From Croceimicrobium sp965656185 (lineage in GTDB: Bacteria; Bacteroidota; Bacteroidia; Flavobacteriales; Schleiferiaceae): a stretch of 64,000 nt of DNA. The first letter of the stretch is position 1. Every line of letters starts with the position of its first letter. This document shows, in pieces, positions 34,183 through 43,960 of the stretch. The notes under the pieces were generated by a model that was not told the origin of the DNA, ran no database searches, and was given only the letters and a program-made list of their open reading frames with translations. The translations under genes and the position numbers were made by a program. The DNA lies in contig CBFHJH010000009.1 of NCBI GenBank assembly GCA_965656185.1, forward strand, positions 44,442 to 108,441, in the 5' to 3' direction.

Positions 34183-35268
34183 CTAAAAATCCAAGGTGAG
34201 TTGCGATGCCCTTGGGCGCTCTACTTCATTGAAATTTGATATAGAAAGGCCAATTAGTCGTAAAGCTTCCCCTTGGTACTCTTGGTGTAATAGGCCTTGT
34301 GCACTTCTCCATAAAACTTCGGGATCGCGGCTGGCACGCTCCAAAGTTTTACTGCGTGTGATGGTTTCAAAGTTTTGACTTTTCAGCTTTAAGCTGATGG
34401 TTCTGCCTGATAAACCGCTTTTAGCGATGCGCTCTTGCCATATTTCAAAAACTCCCTTAAGGGCTGATTCGACTTCCGCCAAACCTTTGAGATCCTGGTC
34501 GAAAGTACGCTCGGCTCCTAGGGATTTACGTTCCCTTTCTGGCTTTACCGCCGATTTCTGCAAACCGCGTACGATTTGGTAGTAATGCAGGCCAGCTTTA
34601 CCAAATTCCTGCTGCAATAAAGCTAAATCCCACTCTTTAAGGTCGCGGCCGTAATGAATACCGAGACTTTTCATCTTTTCAGCAGTTTTTTTACCGATAC
34701 CGTAAAATTTGCTGATGGTAAGAGACTCTAAAAAGGGAATTACCTCGTCGGGCATGATGGTTTTTTGACCATTGGGTTTATTAATATCTGAAGCTACCTT
34801 GGCTAAGAACTTATTGATAGAGATACCCGCCGAAGCATTAAGTTCGGTTTCGGCCTTGATCTGCTCTCTGATCTTTCGCGCGATCTTCGAAGCACTGCTA
34901 ATCCCCATTTTATTATGGCTCACATCAAGATAAGCTTCATCCAGTGAAAGTGGTTCTACCAGATCGGTATAACGGAAGAAAATTGCTCGAATTGCTTGCG
35001 AAACCTCTCGGTATTTTGGGAAATTAGGTTTCACGAAAATGAGCTCCGGACAACGGCGGTAGGCGAGGGACGAAGCCATGGCCGAATGAATGCCGAATTT
35101 ACGTGCCTCATAGCTTGCCGCGGCAACCACCCCTCTTTCGCGTGATCCACCTACCGCAATGGCTTTACCCCGAAGATCTGGATTATCGCGCTGTTCTACG
35201 GAAGCGTAGAAAGCGTCCATATCAATATGGATGATCTTGCGAATGTATTCTTCTGGAATTTTTTCCAT
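34183..35268 (-). CDS. dinB: DNA polymerase IV
   Basis: 361 residues, Y-family translesion polymerase. IHIDMDAFYASVEQ and LVEPLSLDEAYLDVS carry the catalytic acidic residues; ASAGISINKFLAKVASD, a helix-hairpin-helix region and the little-finger domain follow. The C-terminus ASQLTLDF resembles a beta-clamp-binding peptide (QLTLDF). 12 bases upstream of the small secreted protein. Confidence 0.96.
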   Translation of the reverse strand: MEKIPEEYIRKIIHIDMDAFYASVEQRDNPDLRGKAIAVGGSRERGVVAAASYEARKFGIHSAMASSLAYRRCPELIFVKPNFPKYREVSQAIRAIFFRYTDLVEPLSLDEAYLDVSHNKMGISSASKIARKIREQIKAETELNASAGISINKFLAKVASDINKPNGQKTIMPDEVIPFLESLTISKFYGIGKKTAEKMKSLGIHYGRDLKEWDLALLQQEFGKAGLHYYQIVRGLQKSAVKPERERKSLGAERTFDQDLKGLAEVESALKGVFEIWQERIAKSGLSGRTISLKLKSQNFETITRSKTLERASRDPEVLWRSAQGLLHQEYQGEALRLIGLSISNFNEVERPRASQLTLDF

Positions 35269-35296
35269 GCTTAGGTCGCCATGCTTATCTTGCTAT

Positions 35297-35304
35297 CAAA
35301 TTTA
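35297..35304 (-). promoter_or_regulatory. -7 promoter box for dinB
   Basis: Leftward TAAATTTG fits TAnnTTTG, 28 bases before the dinB ATG, in the 44-base divergent gap to the next gene. Confidence 0.4.
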
Positions 35305-35312
35305 CGTAGCTT

Positions 35313-38300
35313 ATGCTGAAGCGATTACTCTGTCTTGCACTATTTCTTCCTGGGGCCAGCTCTGCCCAATTTTATAAACAGATACTAAACGATTACTCCT
35401 ACAGCTTGGAGCAAGTTGATTCCGCCGCGAAGGCGCATTTTAAAGAGCACGGAACAGAAGAGGGATCGGGTTATAAGGGCTATCAACGTTGGAAATGGGA
35501 AAATGCATATCAGTTTCCATTAAAAGGAGATCGTAGCCAAATAGATCCATATCATACTGCGAAGGCCTGGGCTTATACGAGACAAGACTTGGCTTTAGCC
35601 GATGGAAGTGCTACCTGGCAGGATCTTGGGCCTTATTCTGTAGACTCCATAAGCGGGCATTACTCGCCTGGTTTGGGAAGAGTGGAGTGCTTTTACGTAG
35701 ATCCACTAGATACGAATATACTTTATTTGGGTTCCCGCAGTGGGGGCTTTTGGCGTAGTATCGATGGTGGGCAAAACTGGTCGAATTCTACCACCGATTT
35801 TCTAGTGGCCAGCGGCGTAAATACCATGGCGGTGAAGCCTGGTCAAAATGATACCATTTTAATAAATGTGCGCAATGCCGGTAATGGTACTAGTCATGGT
35901 GTTTTTCGCTCGGTTGATGGAGGGTTGAGCTGGGCGGCTACTGGATTCGTTCCTACTGCTTTGAGTTGGGGTGGATTGGGAGATAACAATCAGATCTACA
36001 AAATCGCTTACCATCCTTCAGTACCTAATAAGGTCTACATTGGCACCAGTAAGGGACTCTATATTTCCACTGATGATTTGCAAAGCTGGACGCAAGTTCT
36101 ATCCAATGCAGACATTAGCCAAATTGAGTTTCATCCCACCGACAGCTCGGTAGTTTATGTTTATGATAATTATTATTGGACTAGTAATCCCGCCCAGATC
36201 TTAGTTTCACAAGATGGCGGTGCTACTTTTAGCGCCAGCGATTTTCTCGGGACCAATGGCAATGCAATAAATGTTCAGATCTCGGTAAGTCCGGCTTGTC
36301 CAGATTGTGTTTATGCAGCAGATCGTAATGGTGTATGGAAAAGTATCGATAAAGGGGCTAACTTTTCTTTTATGACCAACCCCAGTGGAGTATGCGATGG
36401 CTTTGCGGTACACGACGCCGATACGAGTAACATGATCTATGGCATGCTGGATATTTTTGCTTCGAATGATGGCGGGCAAAATTTTAGTCAGGTTACCTGG
36501 TGGGCCATAAACTCCTCCCGCCCATATAGTGGTAGTCAATATGTGCATGCCGATCTCAGAGAAATCGCTTGTGTGAATGGAACTTATTATATCGGTACCG
36601 ATGGCTTTTTGTGTAAGAGTTATGACAAGGGGCAGAGCTGGCAGAAGTTATCAGAGAATAACGGAATCCGAGAAAATTATGCCATTGGCCTAAGTCAGAG
36701 TGACCAAAACATAACCATGGCTGGTTCACAAGACAACGGCACTAGTATTTTTCGAGGTAGCCATTGGCTGGAGTTCTATGGCGCAGATGGTATGGAGGCT
36801 ATCGTGCATCCATTGAATCCGGATTGGATGATGGGAAGCGTGCAATATGGCACCCGAAGACTTACTCGAGACGGAGGATATTCTCAAAAAGGTGCCACTC
36901 CCCCTAATCAAAGTGGCAGTTGGGAAGCCCCCTTGCTGCTATCGCCGTTGGATCATTTTAAAGTTTTGAGTTTTGGAGATAACTTATATGAAAGTCAGGA
37001 CTTTGGGGATAGCTGGCAGGCATTAGGCAGTCCTTTGTTTAATGGAACGGCAGACCGGGCCGCCATTGCCCCAAATAATGATCAGATTATCGCAGTCTCT
37101 AAGAACGATGATTTAGAGATTTCCCTTAATGGAGGCAACACCTTTAGGCGCAGAAGCACAGGGTTGCCGAGCGGATCGAGTATTAGGGAAATTTGCTTTC
37201 ACCCTTTTAGTGACTCGACCTTACTGGTCACTTATGGTAGTCATGAGAATAATAATCAAAAAGTATATCTCTCTACCGATCTGGGGCTATCCTGGCAAAA
37301 TATTACGGGTAACTTGGGGGATATGCCCATATTATCGGCGGTAATAGGACCCGACAATAAGATCTACCTAGGCGCGGAGATAGGGGTTTATGTTAAAGAC
37401 CTGAACGCTACAAATTGGTTCCTCTACAACAGTGGTTTGCCTAATATGCGTGTTAATGACCTCGAAATAAACTGGGCTACTAATACCCTGAGAGCGGCAA
37501 CTTGGGGCAGAGGAATGTGGGAAACTAGCCTCCAAGGACGTGCTAATTTTCCCAAAATGGATAAGATCACGATCACCGATCCCCCCACTTTAAGTGCGCC
37601 AAAGGAAACGGTTGAGCAATGGGTTCGAACTTCAATAAATTACAATGGAACATTGAGCTCGGTATATTTGAAGTACTCGGTAGATAGTTTAGGATTGGAT
37701 AGTTTGATCCCCCTTCAGTCTATTGGAGGGCAGGACTGGGAAACTACGGCTCCTTTGCCTACTGCGGCAGAAGGAAGTTTGGTGTACTTTAAACTTTACG
37801 CGGTTGGGAGCAATGCCGATACTACCGAGTCCTACCGCTTTAACTACAGGGTTCAGGCTTTTGAATACTGCGCAGCAGCCGGCGCCCCCAACACTACGGT
37901 TAATTATATCGATGAAGTGGTCCTATCCAATTTGCAAAACATTAGTGGTAAGGATTCCTACGGCGATTTCACCAATCAATACGCCAATTTGCAGCATAAT
38001 CAAAGTTATAACATGCTGGTGGGTATGAACTATCATTTCGATCAGGATACGATTTACGCTTGGATCGACTATGATCAGAATCGAAGTTTTGATCCCAGTG
38101 AATTGATAAATTTCACGGCGATCAGTGCGGGCAGTCATGAAGCTACCGCTACTTTTACAGTACCTCCAACTTTGGGAGTTGATACTACTCGTATGCGAGT
38201 GCGCAGTCGCTACTGGAATGGGGGCCCCGACCCTTGTGGTGAGTTTACGGGAGAGGTCGAGGATTACTCAATTATCATTAGCGGTTCTGGTGTTGGTTTG

Positions 38301-38552
38301 AGCTCATTAAATTCTGGTAATTGGCAGCTTTACCCCAATCCTGCCCAAGGCTATATTTACCTTGAGCTTCCCGCTGGTCAGAGACTGAGAAAAGTCGAAA
38401 TACTAGACCTCGGGGGGAAAGTCTTGTATCGGGAGCAGGGCTTAAGAACCTCAGAGACTGTTTTGGATATTAGTAATTTAGCTCCTGGACTTTACGTTTT
38501 AAGTGCAGAAAGTAAATCGCAGCAAAAGACCCAAATCTTTATAAAAGAATAA
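35313..38552 (+). CDS. T9SS-exported BNR/sortilin-type beta-propeller protein with GEVED domain
   Basis: 1079 residues. Signal peptide (CLALFLPGASSAQ), then BNR/sortilin-like repeats with Asp-box-like GGFWRSIDGGQNWSNS, GVFRSVDGGLSWAAT, GVWKSIDKGANFS and LCKSYDKGQSWQKL. A GEVED domain lies near residue 850 to 990 (WIDYDQNRSFDPSEL ... CGEFTGEVEDYSI). The C-terminal ~75 residues are a type A sorting domain (LYPNPAQGYIYLELPAG ... GLYVLSA), so it is a likely type IX cargo delivered to the surface. Ligand or substrate unknown. Confidence 0.88.
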   Translation: MLKRLLCLALFLPGASSAQFYKQILNDYSYSLEQVDSAAKAHFKEHGTEEGSGYKGYQRWKWENAYQFPLKGDRSQIDPYHTAKAWAYTRQDLALADGSATWQDLGPYSVDSISGHYSPGLGRVECFYVDPLDTNILYLGSRSGGFWRSIDGGQNWSNSTTDFLVASGVNTMAVKPGQNDTILINVRNAGNGTSHGVFRSVDGGLSWAATGFVPTALSWGGLGDNNQIYKIAYHPSVPNKVYIGTSKGLYISTDDLQSWTQVLSNADISQIEFHPTDSSVVYVYDNYYWTSNPAQILVSQDGGATFSASDFLGTNGNAINVQISVSPACPDCVYAADRNGVWKSIDKGANFSFMTNPSGVCDGFAVHDADTSNMIYGMLDIFASNDGGQNFSQVTWWAINSSRPYSGSQYVHADLREIACVNGTYYIGTDGFLCKSYDKGQSWQKLSENNGIRENYAIGLSQSDQNITMAGSQDNGTSIFRGSHWLEFYGADGMEAIVHPLNPDWMMGSVQYGTRRLTRDGGYSQKGATPPNQSGSWEAPLLLSPLDHFKVLSFGDNLYESQDFGDSWQALGSPLFNGTADRAAIAPNNDQIIAVSKNDDLEISLNGGNTFRRRSTGLPSGSSIREICFHPFSDSTLLVTYGSHENNNQKVYLSTDLGLSWQNITGNLGDMPILSAVIGPDNKIYLGAEIGVYVKDLNATNWFLYNSGLPNMRVNDLEINWATNTLRAATWGRGMWETSLQGRANFPKMDKITITDPPTLSAPKETVEQWVRTSINYNGTLSSVYLKYSVDSLGLDSLIPLQSIGGQDWETTAPLPTAAEGSLVYFKLYAVGSNADTTESYRFNYRVQAFEYCAAAGAPNTTVNYIDEVVLSNLQNISGKDSYGDFTNQYANLQHNQSYNMLVGMNYHFDQDTIYAWIDYDQNRSFDPSELINFTAISAGSHEATATFTVPPTLGVDTTRMRVRSRYWNGGPDPCGEFTGEVEDYSIIISGSGVGLSSLNSGNWQLYPNPAQGYIYLELPAGQRLRKVEILDLGGKVLYREQGLRTSETVLDISNLAPGLYVLSAESKSQQKTQIFIKE

Positions 38553-38553
38553 G

Positions 38554-38970
38554 ATGAGACTAGCCATTTTAAGTTTAAGCCTGCTTTTTATCGGTGCTTG
38601 TAGCAGTCAAAAGAAATTGTCGGAGCGGCCTTTGAGTTTTAGCGATGCCTATTATCAATTAGTGGTGGGGGGCACTGAAGAAGCAGGAGCCAATGTGGTT
38701 TATTATTTTAATTTACCTGATGCTGATACCCAATTGGACAGTCTTTCGGTAAAAGGATTGGGTACCTTAAAAATAGAAAGTAAAAAAACTGGCACTTACA
38801 CTAGCGGCAGCACTCCCATGCCTCCTGCCAAATTGGAGGCCCTGCAAGTGCAACAGGTTTTGCTTTTTTACCACAAGGGCGAAAAGTCCTACAAGATGAC
38901 AATAGAGTCTCTGCCAGAGAAGGAGAGTATCTTTATGCCTTCGGCCGGTGGGCCTCAAGAGTCGCAATAA
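38554..38970 (+). CDS. Small lipoprotein, unknown function
   Basis: 138 residues with lipobox IGAC at Cys16. No recognised domain. One base after the propeller gene, so probably co-transcribed. Its 3' end overlaps the convergent SMUG2 gene by 38 bases, unusually long for this window. Confidence 0.6.
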   Translation: MRLAILSLSLLFIGACSSQKKLSERPLSFSDAYYQLVVGGTEEAGANVVYYFNLPDADTQLDSLSVKGLGTLKIESKKTGTYTSGSTPMPPAKLEALQVQQVLLFYHKGEKSYKMTIESLPEKESIFMPSAGGPQESQ

Positions 38971-39640
38971 ATTTATCCAAATACTCAGGCACTCTTTTTC
39001 GCCGGTATTGCATTACAAAGCGCGGGTGTTCTAAGGGAACCAACTTTTCAAAAATTTGAAATTCCATATTCAATTTCTTTAGGTACTTCATGTTTTTGCC
39101 GGTACCCCAAACTATGGCTGTATTTGGATTTCCGCAGAATTCCTTTTGTTTAATCAATTCCTCCTTCATGAAGATCTTAACCGCCTCATAAAGCTCTTCC
39201 TGATCGTAATAATTCCAGTTAACCCAATTGCCTCGGTCATTATGATGTAAAAAGCCCAATGGACAGGCTGCGCCAATAAACCAGTCCTGGTAAAATGCTT
39301 GAGGCCCTCCGTAACTATCAACCAATTTGTAAACAAATTCCGAAGAAGTCTCACGAGTTTCAATCTCGGTTTCTATGCCACAAGACTCTTTTAAAGCTGG
39401 AGTGTCGGTAAAAGGGATTCCGGTTTGACCAGCCCCCTTTCTACCAGGGTTTATTCCCAGAATAAGGCCGCGCTTGTTTTGGTCGGCAAAATATTTGTGG
39501 TGAAATTCTTCCATCAGTCGCCATACCTCCTCTTTCGTATCAGCATCGCGATAAGGGTTCATTACCCTCACCTTTTCCGGGAGAATTTGCTCGTCTAAAT
39601 CTAATTGTTCGTAAAAGTCAAGAATTTGACGATAAAGCAT
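38933..39640 (-). CDS. SMUG2-type uracil-DNA glycosylase family protein
   Basis: 235 residues (formerly DUF4918). RGLILGINPGRKGAGQTGIP resembles the uracil-glycosylase water-activating motif GxNPG, and LEHPRFVMQYRRKR carries the H-P motif of the second active-site loop. Probably removes damaged bases in base-excision repair; substrate range is unknown. Overlaps the small lipoprotein tail to tail. Confidence 0.82.
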   Translation of the reverse strand: MLYRQILDFYEQLDLDEQILPEKVRVMNPYRDADTKEEVWRLMEEFHHKYFADQNKRGLILGINPGRKGAGQTGIPFTDTPALKESCGIETEIETRETSSEFVYKLVDSYGGPQAFYQDWFIGAACPLGFLHHNDRGNWVNWNYYDQEELYEAVKIFMKEELIKQKEFCGNPNTAIVWGTGKNMKYLKKLNMEFQIFEKLVPLEHPRFVMQYRRKRVPEYLDKFIATLEAHRPKA

Positions 39641-39642
39641 AA

Positions 39643-41430
39643 TTACTTTTTGATGATACGTAAACTGTGCCCAGACTTGTCTTTGATGATATAAAGTCCA
39701 TCTGCTTGGTCGCTGAGGTCGATTTGCAGCGAGTTTTCATATTGACCGATTTTGCGACCTTCAGCGTCATAGAGAATTACATCTCTCGCTTCCGAAAAAT
39801 TAAATACTCCATGGCTGGGATTAGGGTACACGCTTACCGGCTCTTCTAAAGCCTCTTCTTTTAGACTAATACCTTGACCTATTTGGTATACCGTTAGGCT
39901 CCCACTTACCTCATTAGAAACTGCCAAAAGTGCGATGCCATTTGGGCTGTCGTCTGCCGCAATGAAGCTGATGTCTTCGGGACCCAAGTCTCCAGCTGCG
40001 GTGTCGTTCGCTGGCTGACTAAAGTTCCGGTCTAGGATGTAGGAGTCGAAACTAGGGGCATTAGGATCGTCGATATTATAGATCATAATTCCTCCCATTC
40101 TTTCCAAGCCGATAAAGGCATACCAAACGCCATCTACCTGTCCTACGGCAATTGCTTCTGGTTCTGGGCCCTTGTCGTCGCTGCGACTTTTAAAGCTATT
40201 GTTGTCGTCGTTATTCGAATTGAAATTATTGGGTTCCAGTAGAGCCAGGGTCTGTTCAAATTCGTCGCCCGAATCCCAAACCAAGTTTCCACTTTCATCC
40301 CAAATGCTAAAAGAACGACCGCCAAAGGCAAAGAGGCTATCGTGTTGGATGCCATTACTTTTATTACCGAGGGTGGTAGTAACCTTGAGGCGTCCTAATA
40401 CAGTGTCGCTCTGGAGCTGAGCGGAATTATTAAAAGTGAAGGGGTTAAGATTGACATTGTTGATACGAGCTTCTTCGCTGTAGGCAGAATAATCGCGACT
40501 GTCGCCTTCATTTGCACTGAGGATATAGCCATTGCCACCTACCTCATACCAGGCTATGGCGTCCGGTTGATAAAGTCCGAAGAGGTTAAAATGCGTTTTA
40601 ATGTCGATGCTGGATTTTTGATCCGAGGCATCGATACCACTTCCGATTTGATTATGGTCTTTGTAGCCCAGCGCTACGATGGTATCTAATTCTGGAGGGT
40701 AAATGTTGATAATGGCCAAGGCATTATTTTCTTGTAGGCTTACAAAGGCCTTGCTCCCATTGCTGTTAAAACAGATATATTCTGGCTCCATATCCTCTGA
40801 GAAACTGGCATTGCCATTATTGCCGAAAACACGGATAAGGGGATCGTAGGCAATAGTATCGTAACGCGTGAAGTCGATATTGGTAACATCACTTTGATTG
40901 AGGTTCTGGGCCGAGCCGGTCACAAAGTTGATAACCGATACGCTACCAATGGGGTCGGCATTGTAATCATCGGAGGGTTCACCTTCATTGGCTACTAGGA
41001 TATGCTGTAAACTTGGACTAAAGGTTACCATATCGGGCATGGCTCCTACGGTTAGTTGATTAATGTAGTTGCCTAAGGTGTCGAAGAAAACAATTTTCCC
41101 CGCCGCTTGCGGATAGTTGTTGTTCATGGCCACGGCCAGGGTATTCTCGTATACCGCCACCGAATTTACCTCTCCGCCGTAAGGACTTAGGTCAATTCGG
41201 CCCACCAGCCCTGCTTTATTGATATCGCGTAGGCTAATTATATCGATCTTCGATTCTGCTCCATTGGTGCTAAATAAACGCTTCGATAAGGGTTCGAATG
41301 CATTGATCTCCGTGCCTCCTTGGTCGAACTTCAGGCTTTGGTAAGTAAAGGTTTTAAGAACAGGTAGTCCTTGGGCCTGAGCCAAGCTAAGGCTGCTTAA
41401 AAGGAAGAGGGAGCTTAGTAATACACGCAT
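39643..41430 (-). CDS. Choice-of-anchor I domain protein with T9SS sorting tail
   Basis: 595 residues from ATG 41430 (MRVLLSSLFLLSSLSLAQAQ signal peptide); ATG 41448 would add six residues. Beta-propeller-like choice-of-anchor I region with GGTEINAFEPLSKRLFSTNG, ILVANEGEPSDDYNADPIGS, DGVWYAFIGLERMGG and LAVSNEVSGSLTVY. Ends with a type A sorting domain (VYPNPSHGVFNF ... GLYIIKDKSG). Surface or secreted; enzymatic activity unknown, although related proteins are found in phosphatase/esterase-like exoproteins. Confidence 0.85.
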   Translation of the reverse strand: MRVLLSSLFLLSSLSLAQAQGLPVLKTFTYQSLKFDQGGTEINAFEPLSKRLFSTNGAESKIDIISLRDINKAGLVGRIDLSPYGGEVNSVAVYENTLAVAMNNNYPQAAGKIVFFDTLGNYINQLTVGAMPDMVTFSPSLQHILVANEGEPSDDYNADPIGSVSVINFVTGSAQNLNQSDVTNIDFTRYDTIAYDPLIRVFGNNGNASFSEDMEPEYICFNSNGSKAFVSLQENNALAIINIYPPELDTIVALGYKDHNQIGSGIDASDQKSSIDIKTHFNLFGLYQPDAIAWYEVGGNGYILSANEGDSRDYSAYSEEARINNVNLNPFTFNNSAQLQSDTVLGRLKVTTTLGNKSNGIQHDSLFAFGGRSFSIWDESGNLVWDSGDEFEQTLALLEPNNFNSNNDDNNSFKSRSDDKGPEPEAIAVGQVDGVWYAFIGLERMGGIMIYNIDDPNAPSFDSYILDRNFSQPANDTAAGDLGPEDISFIAADDSPNGIALLAVSNEVSGSLTVYQIGQGISLKEEALEEPVSVYPNPSHGVFNFSEARDVILYDAEGRKIGQYENSLQIDLSDQADGLYIIKDKSGHSLRIIKK

Positions 41431-41578
41431 GGCAGAAATTTTTGCCAAATTACGTAAAAGCTAAGGGAAAAATGTGATCCTAATGTGAACAAGCACGGCA
41501 CAGCAGAGTTAATTCTATGAAAAGAATTTTGGAGAGAGCTATCATTCTGATAGTTCATGTTGGTTGGTTGATGAAAGT

Positions 41579-41613
41579 CCCGACACACTGGTTTCCAGTG
41601 GTCGGGATTTTTC
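41579..41613. terminator. Strong hairpin between hemL and the choice-of-anchor I gene
   Basis: A 13-base-pair stem with one bulged A and a TTT loop (41579-41592 with 41596-41608), followed on the plus strand by TTTTT. It lies 28 bases after the hemL stop on the minus strand, where the T tract is weaker (CTTTC), so it is probably the hem operon terminator although its better orientation is rightward. Confidence 0.6.
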
Positions 41614-41635
41614 ATTTCACAAAATTCTTAGGGAC

Positions 41636-42922
41636 CTATAATTCTGCCAGACTGGCTTTAGCCGCTGTTAGGGTATGATCGATGTCCTCGGAGCTTATAG
41701 CAGCATTCAAGAACCAACTTTCATAGGCGCTAGGAGGGAGATATACCCCTCGCTTAAGCATACTGTGAAAGAATTTTTTAAAGAAGGCATTATCACCACT
41801 TTGGGCCGAGTCGAAATCACGAATCGCTTGATCAGTAAAATGTAAACTGATCATAGAGCCTTGCCGGTTGATGCGATAATCGAGGCCTTTTTCCTGCAAT
41901 AGTGGGTGTAGGCCATTTTCGATCATTTCGCATTTATGCGCTAAATCGCTGTATACCTCCGGATGGTCTAAAAGGTGCTTTAAGAGGGTGTAGCCCGCGG
42001 TCATGGCTATGGGGTTTCCAGACAAGGTTCCTGCTTGATAAACCGGACCATTTGGGGCAACGTATTCCATAATATCAGCTCTACCGGCGTAAGCACCAAC
42101 AGGTAATCCGGCGCCAATTACCTTACCATAAGTTACCATGTCGGCTTCGATTCCTAGGGTAGCTTGTGCGCCACCAAAACCCAATCGGAAACCGGTCATA
42201 ACTTCATCAAAGATTAGAATGATATCTTCGGCCGTGCATAATTCGCGTAATCCTTCTAGAAAACCAGGTTCGGGTAGAATGCAGCCCATATTCCCGGGAA
42301 TCGGCTCGATAATTATGGCCGCAATCTCACCGCGATTTGCGGCCACCAATTTTTTAAGCCCTTCCAGGTCGTTGTACTCCGCTAAAAGGGTGTCTTGTGC
42401 CGTGCCAGGAGTAACCCCGGGACTAGAAGGGTGGCCTAAAGTTACGGCTCCACTGCCTGCTTTTATTAAAAAGCTATCGCCATGGCCATGATAGTTTCCG
42501 GCGAATTTGATGAATTTGTTTTTACCGGTGAATCCGCGCGCTAAGCGCACAGCACTCATGGTGGCTTCGGTTCCGGAATTTACCATTCGAACTCGATCTA
42601 CGTTCGGAATGTTTTCTACGATCAAGCGAGCAAGGTCTATTTCCTTTTCGGTTGGTGCGCCAAAAGAAGTAGATAGCTCGGTAGCTTTTTGCACCGCCTC
42701 TACCACTGGTTCCCAAGCATGGCCCATGATCATTGGGCCCCATGAAGCAATGTAGTCTACATAGCGATTGCCGTCGGCATCGTAGAGGTAGCTGCCCTTA
42801 GCTTTGGTCATGAAGATGGGGTCGCCTCCCACCGATTTAAACGCTCTTACCGGCGAATTGACCCCGCCAGGAATATATTTAGATGCAGTTTGAAAGAGAC
42901 TTTTGCTTTGAGTAGTGTTCAT
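41636..42922 (-). CDS. hemL: Glutamate-1-semialdehyde 2,1-aminomutase
   Basis: 428 residues, PLP enzyme of the C5 heme pathway making 5-aminolevulinate. SLFQTASKYIPGGVNSPVRA, the catalytic-lysine region VTYGKVIGAGLPVGAYAGR and GTLSGNPIAMTAG are present. Last gene of the leftward hemACDEFBL run; 46 bases from hemB. Confidence 0.96.
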   Translation of the reverse strand: MNTTQSKSLFQTASKYIPGGVNSPVRAFKSVGGDPIFMTKAKGSYLYDADGNRYVDYIASWGPMIMGHAWEPVVEAVQKATELSTSFGAPTEKEIDLARLIVENIPNVDRVRMVNSGTEATMSAVRLARGFTGKNKFIKFAGNYHGHGDSFLIKAGSGAVTLGHPSSPGVTPGTAQDTLLAEYNDLEGLKKLVAANRGEIAAIIIEPIPGNMGCILPEPGFLEGLRELCTAEDIILIFDEVMTGFRLGFGGAQATLGIEADMVTYGKVIGAGLPVGAYAGRADIMEYVAPNGPVYQAGTLSGNPIAMTAGYTLLKHLLDHPEVYSDLAHKCEMIENGLHPLLQEKGLDYRINRQGSMISLHFTDQAIRDFDSAQSGDNAFFKKFFHSMLKRGVYLPPSAYESWFLNAAISSEDIDHTLTAAKASLAEL

Positions 42923-42968
42923 GTAAAAAATACTTTTTGGCGTTTGTTGAACCTAGCTAGAATTCCAC

Positions 42969-43958
42969 TTATTGGTCTTGTAGATATTTCAGAATATCCT
43001 TCACAAAATAGGTGGCGATCAAATCGGCTCCCGCTCTTTTAATGGCGGTAAGTGACTCTAACATAGCTTCTTCTTCATTTAGCCAGCCTTTGGCCGAAGC
43101 AGCCTTGATCATGGCGTATTCACCACTTACGTGATAAGCACTTACCGGAATATCGCTTAAACTACGAGTTTGTTGAATTATATCAAGGTAAGCCATCGCT
43201 GGCTTTACCATAAGGATGTCTGCCCCTTCTTGTATATCTAGCTGTACTTCCCGCGCCGCTTCTCTTTTGTTGGCCGGGTTCATTTGGTAGGTCTTTTTGT
43301 CTTTAGGAACGTCTTTTTGGTCTACCGGAGCCGAGTCTAGGGCATCGCGAAATGGACCATAAAAACAAGAGGCATATTTGGCGCTATAAGCCATAATGCC
43401 CACCTTTTCAAAGCCTGCAATGTCTAGGGCAATACGAATGGCTTCAATGCGACCATCCATCATATCGGAAGGAGCGACAAAATCAGCGCCAGCTTGCGCG
43501 TGACTTACCGCCATTTCGGCTAAAGCACCTACTGAGGCATCATTCAAAATTTCACCGTCCTCAACGATACCGTCATGACCTAGGTTAGAATATGGGTCCA
43601 GGGCTACGTCGGTCATTAACAGCATTTCCGGAGCGGTTTCCTTAATCAATCGGATTGCTCTCTGCATTAAACCATCAGGATTAAAGGCTTCAAGACCTTC
43701 ATTGTCTTTTAGTTCATCCTCCACCTTAACGAATAAAAGTAGGGCATTACAGCCGAGGGCTTGTAGGTCCAGCACTTCTTGTTCAAGAAGGTCTAAGCTG
43801 TAGCGGAAATAACCGGGCATGGAAGAAATTTCGGATTTGATGCCTTCCCCCTCTACGGCAAATAAAGGGGCGATAAAATTGGAGGGCTCTAATCTTGTTT
43901 CTTGTGCAATGCTGCGAATTGCCGCATTTTGACGTAATCTGCGAGGTCTATGTAACAT
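42969..43958 (-). CDS. hemB: Porphobilinogen synthase
   Basis: 329 residues; joins two 5-aminolevulinates. Active-site lysines in GIMAYSAKYASCFYG and DILMVKPAMAYLD. The metal region reads DVALDPYSNLGHDG, with aspartates where zinc-type enzymes have cysteines, so it is the magnesium-dependent type. Two bases from hemF. Confidence 0.96.
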   Translation of the reverse strand: MLHRPRRLRQNAAIRSIAQETRLEPSNFIAPLFAVEGEGIKSEISSMPGYFRYSLDLLEQEVLDLQALGCNALLLFVKVEDELKDNEGLEAFNPDGLMQRAIRLIKETAPEMLLMTDVALDPYSNLGHDGIVEDGEILNDASVGALAEMAVSHAQAGADFVAPSDMMDGRIEAIRIALDIAGFEKVGIMAYSAKYASCFYGPFRDALDSAPVDQKDVPKDKKTYQMNPANKREAAREVQLDIQEGADILMVKPAMAYLDIIQQTRSLSDIPVSAYHVSGEYAMIKAASAKGWLNEEEAMLESLTAIKRAGADLIATYFVKDILKYLQDQ

Positions 43959-43960
43959 CC

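Noticed and set aside
37619..37634. GGTTCGAAC resembling a tRNA T-loop
   Set aside because: It is within the propeller coding sequence, with no acceptor stem or anticodon arm around it. No tRNA was found anywhere in the window.
41415..41615. A 66-residue leftward open frame between hemL and the choice-of-anchor I gene
   Set aside because: It covers the strong hairpin and the upstream region of the next gene, has no recognisable domain and no promoter box; probably chance.
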